Positions 59,909-64,000 of a stretch of 64,000 bases of DNA are shown here, piece after piece. This stretch comes from an uncultured Chloroflexota bacterium (GTDB lineage Bacteria > Chloroflexota > Anaerolineae > UBA4142 > SHND01). A program made the position numbers and the translations under genes. Position 1 is the stretch's first letter, and each line of letters begins with the position of its first letter. The notes beneath the pieces are model-generated. The model was given only the letters and a program-made list of their open reading frames with translations, made no database searches and had not been told where the DNA came from. The stretch covers positions 24,324 to 88,323 of the forward strand of contig CALMZO010000300.1 of the NCBI GenBank assembly GCA_937870825.1. Reading direction: 5' to 3'.

Positions 59909-60379
59909 ATGTCCCGTAGAGCACGCGCAACCAAGCGCATCCCACGCGCCGATTCTCGATACAACAGCCGCACGATTGGTCGCTTTATCAACAAAGTCAT
60001 GCAGCGCGGCAAAAAGACCGTTTCCGAAGGTCTGGTGTACGGCGCATTTGAAATTATTCAAGAGAAAACCAAAAAGTCGCCCACCGAAGTTTTTGAACAA
60101 GCATTGAAAAATGCGGGTCCAATGGTCGAGGTGAAACCGCGCCGCGTCGGTGGCGCAACCCTGCAAGTCCCAATGGAAGTGCCAAGTGACCGCCGCCAAG
60201 CATTGGCGATGCGCTGGATTATTGCCGCCGCCAAAGCCCGTCCGGGCAAAAGTTTTTCCGACCGCCTCGCGGCAGAATTGATGGACGCGGCTGCGGGACA
60301 GGGCGCGACGATTAAAAAGAAAGAAGAAGTTTTGAAGCAGGCAGAAGCGAATCGCGCGTTCGCACACTATCGGTGGTAA
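59909..60379 (+). CDS. rpsG: ribosomal protein S7
   Basis: 156 residues, standard length. MSRRARATKRIPRADSRYNS, FINKVMQRGKKTVSEGLVYG, FEQALKNAGPMVEVKPRRVG, TLQVPMEV and KKKEEVLKQAEANRAFAHYR are conserved. S7 nucleates the 30S head and in other bacteria represses its own operon. AGGAG is about eight bases upstream. Confidence 0.97.
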   Translation: MSRRARATKRIPRADSRYNSRTIGRFINKVMQRGKKTVSEGLVYGAFEIIQEKTKKSPTEVFEQALKNAGPMVEVKPRRVGGATLQVPMEVPSDRRQALAMRWIIAAAKARPGKSFSDRLAAELMDAAAGQGATIKKKEEVLKQAEANRAFAHYRW

Positions 60380-60398
60380 TTTGATTGGTGGTTCGAAT

Positions 60399-60590
60399 AT
60401 GCCTGATGCCTGGGTTAATCTTATTGGCGGAATTGTTATCATCATAATTGGATTTGGGATATCAGCGTTTGGACAGAGCTTTATGGACACCTCAGGCAGA
60501 AATGTGTCTGGATCCGTTGGCTTTGGTTGTGCATTATTTGGCGGGGCGGCAGCTCTTAGTGCCTATCCTAATAACCCGATTTTTCCCTGA
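60399..60590 (+). CDS. 63-residue two-helix membrane protein
   Basis: Begins MPDAWVNLIGGIVIIIIGFG, then a short loop and a second hydrophobic part (GFGCALFGGAAALSAYP). No ribosome site is clear. Base use is richer in A/T than rpsG. It stands between rpsG and the zinc-ribbon gene, a place where normally nothing interrupts rpsG-fusA. Unknown family. Confidence 0.45.
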   Translation: MPDAWVNLIGGIVIIIIGFGISAFGQSFMDTSGRNVSGSVGFGCALFGGAAALSAYPNNPIFP

Positions 60591-60693
60591 AAACAAGGCG
60601 TTTCTTGGGTTAATCGGATAGGCACTTATGGGGTTCTGTTGGATGTTGTCGGGATGTACTGCAATTTTGCAGGGCAGACCTTACTGAAAAGCA
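60591..60693 (+). other. gap inside the str operon insertion
   Basis: Short A/T-rich spacer with CTATCCTAAT earlier and TTAATCGGATAGGCAC later, forming part of an inverted pair around the stop of the small gene. No promoter is evident. Confidence 0.4.
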
Positions 60694-61737
60694 ATGGGGC
60701 TTTTTGAGCGTCGCGTTCAAATGATCTGCGCGCAGTGTGGCAGAACATTTAATACGCCGAAATCAAAAGCAGACAAGGGCGCGAAATTTTGCAGCGCGGA
60801 ATGTTTTGAGTGGGCGCGGCACAAACGGATTCAATGTAAGTGTGAAGTTTGCGGAAAACTTTTTGCGCTGCGCCCTGCGGACATTAACGAAGGACAAGGC
60901 AAGTTTTGTAGTCGGGGTTGTTACAGCAAGTCACGCATAACACGCGTTTCGCTCCCCTGTCAAGAATGCGGTAAAACGTTTGAGGCGTTTCCTGCGGGAT
61001 TAAAGATCGGCAAGGGAAAGTATTGCAGCAATGAATGTGCGAATCGTTCGACAGGACGGGAACGAAGAAGAACGTTTGAAAAGTGTCAATGCGAGTTTTG
61101 CGGCAAGACGTTTGAGACAAAACAGACTCCTGCACAAGCGAATGAAGGTAAGCCAAGATTTTGCAGTAGAGAGTGTTTTGCTCAAGCGCGAAAGAATCGT
61201 ACTGAGAAACGCTGTGAGTATTGCGGCAACAAAATCTCTCTAACGCCCGGCGCAATCAAACAAGGACGGGGACGATTTTGTAGCAGAGATTGCGCGAACA
61301 AGGCATATCAAAAACGAATTGAGTTCACTTGTATTGTCTGCGGAACGAATTTTGAACTAGAAGAATCACGTGTTGCGGATGGCAGGGGACGTTTCTGTAG
61401 CAAAAGATGTTTGTTGCGTTATCGCGGTGAGACCGCGATTGAACAATTGATGCGCCAAGAGCTTGAAAAACAGAACGAGCCATACGAGCCACAAGTAAAA
61501 TTTGCGAGTTTTCATGTTGACTTTGTTTTGCCTCGTCGCAGAGCAGTGATTGAGTGTGATGGAAGATATTGGCACAGCAAGTTGGATGTTTTTGCGCGTG
61601 ATAGGCGCAAAGACGAATATTTGAAAAATCTAGGATATCAAGTTTTCCGTTTTAGTGATAAGGAAATTCGTAATTCACCAAGTGATTGTATACATCAAGT
61701 CTTGGCATTGGCGCCAGTCGTTTCAATGGTGGAATGA
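60694..61737 (+). CDS. six-zinc-ribbon protein fused to a DUF559/Vsr-like endonuclease domain
   Basis: 347 residues. Six tandem units of about 35 residues each carry CxxC and CxxxC pairs (for example CEVCG...FCSRGC, CQECG...YCSNEC, CEYCG...FCSRDC). From about residue 240, GETAIEQLMRQELEKQ, SFHVDFVLPRRRAVIECDG, RYWHSKLD and YLKNLGYQVFRFSDKEI fit the Vsr/DUF559 PD-(D/E)xK nuclease fold, with D and E-x-D as likely metal ligands. ATG 60694 is used; ATG 60721 is possible. It interrupts rpsG-fusA and has atypical codon use, so it is probably acquired. Target and role are unknown. Confidence 0.8.
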   Translation: MGLFERRVQMICAQCGRTFNTPKSKADKGAKFCSAECFEWARHKRIQCKCEVCGKLFALRPADINEGQGKFCSRGCYSKSRITRVSLPCQECGKTFEAFPAGLKIGKGKYCSNECANRSTGRERRRTFEKCQCEFCGKTFETKQTPAQANEGKPRFCSRECFAQARKNRTEKRCEYCGNKISLTPGAIKQGRGRFCSRDCANKAYQKRIEFTCIVCGTNFELEESRVADGRGRFCSKRCLLRYRGETAIEQLMRQELEKQNEPYEPQVKFASFHVDFVLPRRRAVIECDGRYWHSKLDVFARDRRKDEYLKNLGYQVFRFSDKEIRNSPSDCIHQVLALAPVVSMVE

Positions 61738-61755
61738 TTAAAGGTTAGACAAGTT

Positions 61756-63846
61756 ATGGGAAGACCAGCACCGATTAATAAAGTTCGCAATGTAGGTGTT
61801 ATCGCGCATATTGACTCCGGGAAAACAACTGTTTCGGAGAGAATTCTGTTTTATACCGGACGCACGCACAAACTCGGCGAAGTACACGAAGGTACAACCG
61901 TCCTAGATTGGATGGAAGCTGAGAGAGAGAGGGGTATAACCATTACTTCTGCCGCGACGACAACGGAATGGCGCGAACACCAAATCAATCTGATTGATAC
62001 GCCCGGGCACATTGACTTTACTGCCGAAGTGCAGCGCAGCTTGCGCGTACTCGACGGCGGTATTGTCGTGTTCGACGCGGTTGCCGGTGTACAGCCGCAA
62101 TCGGAAACCGTGTGGCGTCAAGCTGACCGCTTTAACGTGCCGCGACTCGCATTCATTAACAAGATGGACCGCATCGGCGCTAATTTTTGGCGCACGATTG
62201 AAATGATTGTCGAACGTCTTGGCGCGAAACCCGTTGCGATTCAACTCCCCATTGGCTCGGAATCTCATTTCAAAGGCATGATTGACCTTATCTCCAACGA
62301 GGCAATCATTTACACTGACGACCTAGGCACCAAGACAGAATCCTCTGAAATTCCCGCAGACTTGAAGCAAGACACCGCCGAAGCGCGCGAACACATGATT
62401 GCGCTCATTGCGGAAACCGATGAAGCACTTGGCGAAAAATATCTCCTGGGCGAAGAAATTTCTCAGGATGAATTGCGCGCGGCACTACGTCGCGCGACGA
62501 TTGGGAACAAACTGGTGCCCGTGTTGTGCGGCAGCGCGTTGAAAAACAAAGGCGTGCAGCTCGTTCTCGACGCGGTGGTGGACTATTTGCCGTCCCCGGT
62601 GGACATTCCGCCGGTCATTGGCGAAACGCCGAACGGTGAACCGGCAGTACGCGAAGCAAGCGAAACGGAAGCATTGTCCGCGCTCGCGTTCAAAATTGTC
62701 ACCGACCCGTACGTCGGGCGTCTCGCGTACATTCGTGTCTATTCGGGAAAATTGACGAGCGGCTCGACCGTTCTCAACGCGACCAAAAATCAGCGCGAAC
62801 GCATTGGACGTTTGCTGCGGATGCACGCCAACAATCGCGAAGAGATTGACGAAATTTGCGCGGGTGACATTGCCGCCGTCGTCGGTCCGAAAAATACGTT
62901 TACAGGGGATACGCTCTGCGAACCGGGCAAGCCGGTAATCTTGGAATCCATCAAGTTCCCCGAACCCGTTATTTCGGTGGCGATTGAACCCAAGACCAAA
63001 GCCGACCAAGAAAAAATGTCGGACTCGCTCCGCCGCCTCGCCGAAGAAGACCCGACGTTCCGCGTGCGTTCGGATGAAGAAACGGGACAGACGATTATTT
63101 CGGGCATGGGCGAATTGCATCTCGACGTTTTGGTGGACCGCATGTTGCGCGAGTTCAAAGTCGGCGCGAATGTTGGCAGACCCCAAGTCGCGTACCGCGA
63201 AACGATTACCAAATCCGTGAAAGCGGAAGGACGTTTTGTGCGGCAGTCCGGCGGCAAAGGTCAGTTCGGCGATGTGTGGCTCGAACTTTCGCCGTTGGAA
63301 CCGGGCAAGGGTTTTGAATTTGTGAACTCGATTCGCGGCGCGGCAATTCCGAACGAATATATTCCAGCCGTTGAAAAGGGTGTGCGCGAAGCGATGGAGG
63401 CCGGTGTCATCGCGGGTTATCCCGTCGTGGATGTCAAAGTGAATTTGTATGACGGTTCGTACCACGAAGTGGATTCAAGCGAAATGGCGTTCAAGATTGC
63501 GGCTTCGATGGGTTTCAAATCGGGGTTCCAAAAAGCATCGCCGGTTTTGCTTGAACCCATCATGCGGGTCGAAGTCACCATTCCCGAACAATACATGGGC
63601 GACATCATCGGCGATTTGAGCGCGCGCCGCGCCAAAGTCGAAGGCATGGACGCGCAGTCGGGCGGCACAACCGCTGTCCGCGCGTTCGTTCCATTGGCGA
63701 CAATGTTTGGTTATGCCACCGACCTCCGTTCGGCAACGCAGGGACGCGGCACCTTTACGATGGAATTTGACCATTACGAACAATTGCCCAACAACATCGC
63801 CGAAACGATTGTAGGTGGCAAAGAAAAGGCAACCGCAAAACGATAG
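61756..63846 (+). CDS. fusA: elongation factor G
   Basis: 696 residues. GTPase motifs [17 protein letters not shown] (Ser where most EF-G have Ala), [30 protein letters not shown] and INKMDRIGA. Domain IV has [15 protein letters not shown]; the tail has [16 protein letters not shown] and [10 protein letters not shown]. It moves tRNAs and mRNA after peptide transfer. The first 60-70 codons use AGA, AGG, CTA and ATA, which the rest avoids, suggesting a mosaic 5' end next to the inserted endonuclease gene. Confidence 0.96.
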   Translation: MGRPAPINKVRNVGVIAHIDSGKTTVSERILFYTGRTHKLGEVHEGTTVLDWMEAERERGITITSAATTTEWREHQINLIDTPGHIDFTAEVQRSLRVLDGGIVVFDAVAGVQPQSETVWRQADRFNVPRLAFINKMDRIGANFWRTIEMIVERLGAKPVAIQLPIGSESHFKGMIDLISNEAIIYTDDLGTKTESSEIPADLKQDTAEAREHMIALIAETDEALGEKYLLGEEISQDELRAALRRATIGNKLVPVLCGSALKNKGVQLVLDAVVDYLPSPVDIPPVIGETPNGEPAVREASETEALSALAFKIVTDPYVGRLAYIRVYSGKLTSGSTVLNATKNQRERIGRLLRMHANNREEIDEICAGDIAAVVGPKNTFTGDTLCEPGKPVILESIKFPEPVISVAIEPKTKADQEKMSDSLRRLAEEDPTFRVRSDEETGQTIISGMGELHLDVLVDRMLREFKVGANVGRPQVAYRETITKSVKAEGRFVRQSGGKGQFGDVWLELSPLEPGKGFEFVNSIRGAAIPNEYIPAVEKGVREAMEAGVIAGYPVVDVKVNLYDGSYHEVDSSEMAFKIAASMGFKSGFQKASPVLLEPIMRVEVTIPEQYMGDIIGDLSARRAKVEGMDAQSGGTTAVRAFVPLATMFGYATDLRSATQGRGTFTMEFDHYEQLPNNIAETIVGGKEKATAKR

Positions 63847-63847
63847 G

Positions 63848-63923
63848 GTTATTTGTTATTCGTTATTCGTTCTTGGCAAGACTGTTTGAGACGAATACCC
63901 AATAACCAACAACCAATAACGAA
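63848..63923 (+). repeat. 7-nt periodic hairpin element (word GTTATTC/CCAATAA)
   Basis: Left words GTTATTT, GTTATTC, GTTATTC, GTTCTTG; right words CGAATAC, CCAATAA, CCAACAA, CCAATAA. It fills the entire fusA-tuf gap and ends at the tuf ATG. Confidence 0.85.
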
Positions 63924-63924
63924 A

Positions 63925-64000
63925 ATGGCAAAAGGCAAATTTGAACGCAACAAACCACATGTCAACGTTGGGACGATTGGACATGTCGACCACGGCAAGA
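63925..64000 (+). CDS. tuf: elongation factor Tu, 3' partial
   Basis: Only the first 25 codons are in the window. They read [20 protein letters not shown] and then VDHGK, the EF-Tu start including the beginning of the GTP-binding loop. It follows fusA as in the usual str operon. The gene continues beyond the window. Confidence 0.93.
   Translation, partial: MAKGKFERNKPHVNVGTIGHVDHGK

Overview
The window looks like a chromosomal segment of an uncultured Chloroflexota bacterium, probably close to Anaerolineae. The reasons are indirect: a complete dcw cluster ending ftsA-ftsZ with nrdR and a class II ribonucleotide reductase nearby, a PdtaS/ANTAR signalling pair, an N-terminal insert in S12, many GT-C membrane glycosyltransferases, and very heavy use of GCG and CGC codons. 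No rRNA, CRISPR array or insertion sequence was found. One tRNA (Pro, GGG) is present.

Layout. 1-15.0 kb: a tightly coupled + strand run of polytopic GT-C type glycosyltransferases (GT39-like, PIG-V-like and GT87-like), with a polyprenyl-phosphate type GT2, a NeuD-like acyltransferase and an orphan Cache-like sensor. 15.0-20.3 kb: housekeeping genes (fmt, recJ, a NUDIX hydrolase, a DUF167 protein and a zinc-ribbon coiled-coil protein). 20.3-39.8 kb: the cell wall and division cluster mraZ-rsmH-ftsL-ftsI-(hyp)-murF-mraY-(small protein + nucleotidyltransferase)-murD-ftsW-murG-murC-(membrane protein)-murB-ddl-ftsQ-ftsA-(micro-ORF)-ftsZ. murE is missing from its usual place. 40-45.6 kb: a Yip1-like membrane protein, nrdR, and an adenosylcobalamin-dependent ribonucleotide reductase interrupted by a LAGLIDADG intein. 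45.7-49.8 kb: an ABC exporter with a divergent TetR regulator. 50.0-52.2 kb: tRNA-Pro and a PdtaS/PdtaR-like two-component pair. 52.3-54.6 kb: another membrane glycosyltransferase-like protein and a polyprenol-phosphate mannose synthase. 54.7-64 kb: rpoB (not followed by rpoC), then rpsL-rpsG-(two extra genes)-fusA-tuf.

How the genes fit together. The GT2 enzymes at 4.5 and 53.9 kb probably make polyprenyl-phosphate sugars, the usual donors for the GT-C proteins at both ends of the window. The dcw genes make lipid II (MurF, MraY, MurD, MurG, MurC, MurB, Ddl) and the divisome (FtsL, FtsI, FtsW, FtsQ, FtsA, FtsZ). mraZ has three 10-bp-spaced MraZ boxes and, just beyond, a LexA-type palindrome. 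NrdR sits behind a probable NrdR box.

The most unusual feature is repetitive DNA. Many intergenic gaps carry short elements built from degenerate 7-nt words, often arranged as two inverted arms. One word class (ACGTCAA/ACGTGAA) recurs six times inside the dcw cluster, while other loci have their own word. Separate REP-like palindromes occur as well. Both kinds lie inside open reading frames (fmt, murG, murF, murB, murC and the 5' ends of rsmH and ftsI) and sometimes supply the ribosome binding site or the start region. Two accessory insertions interrupt otherwise conserved operons: a nucleotidyltransferase pair in dcw, and a six-zinc-ribbon/endonuclease gene next to a compositionally mosaic fusA.
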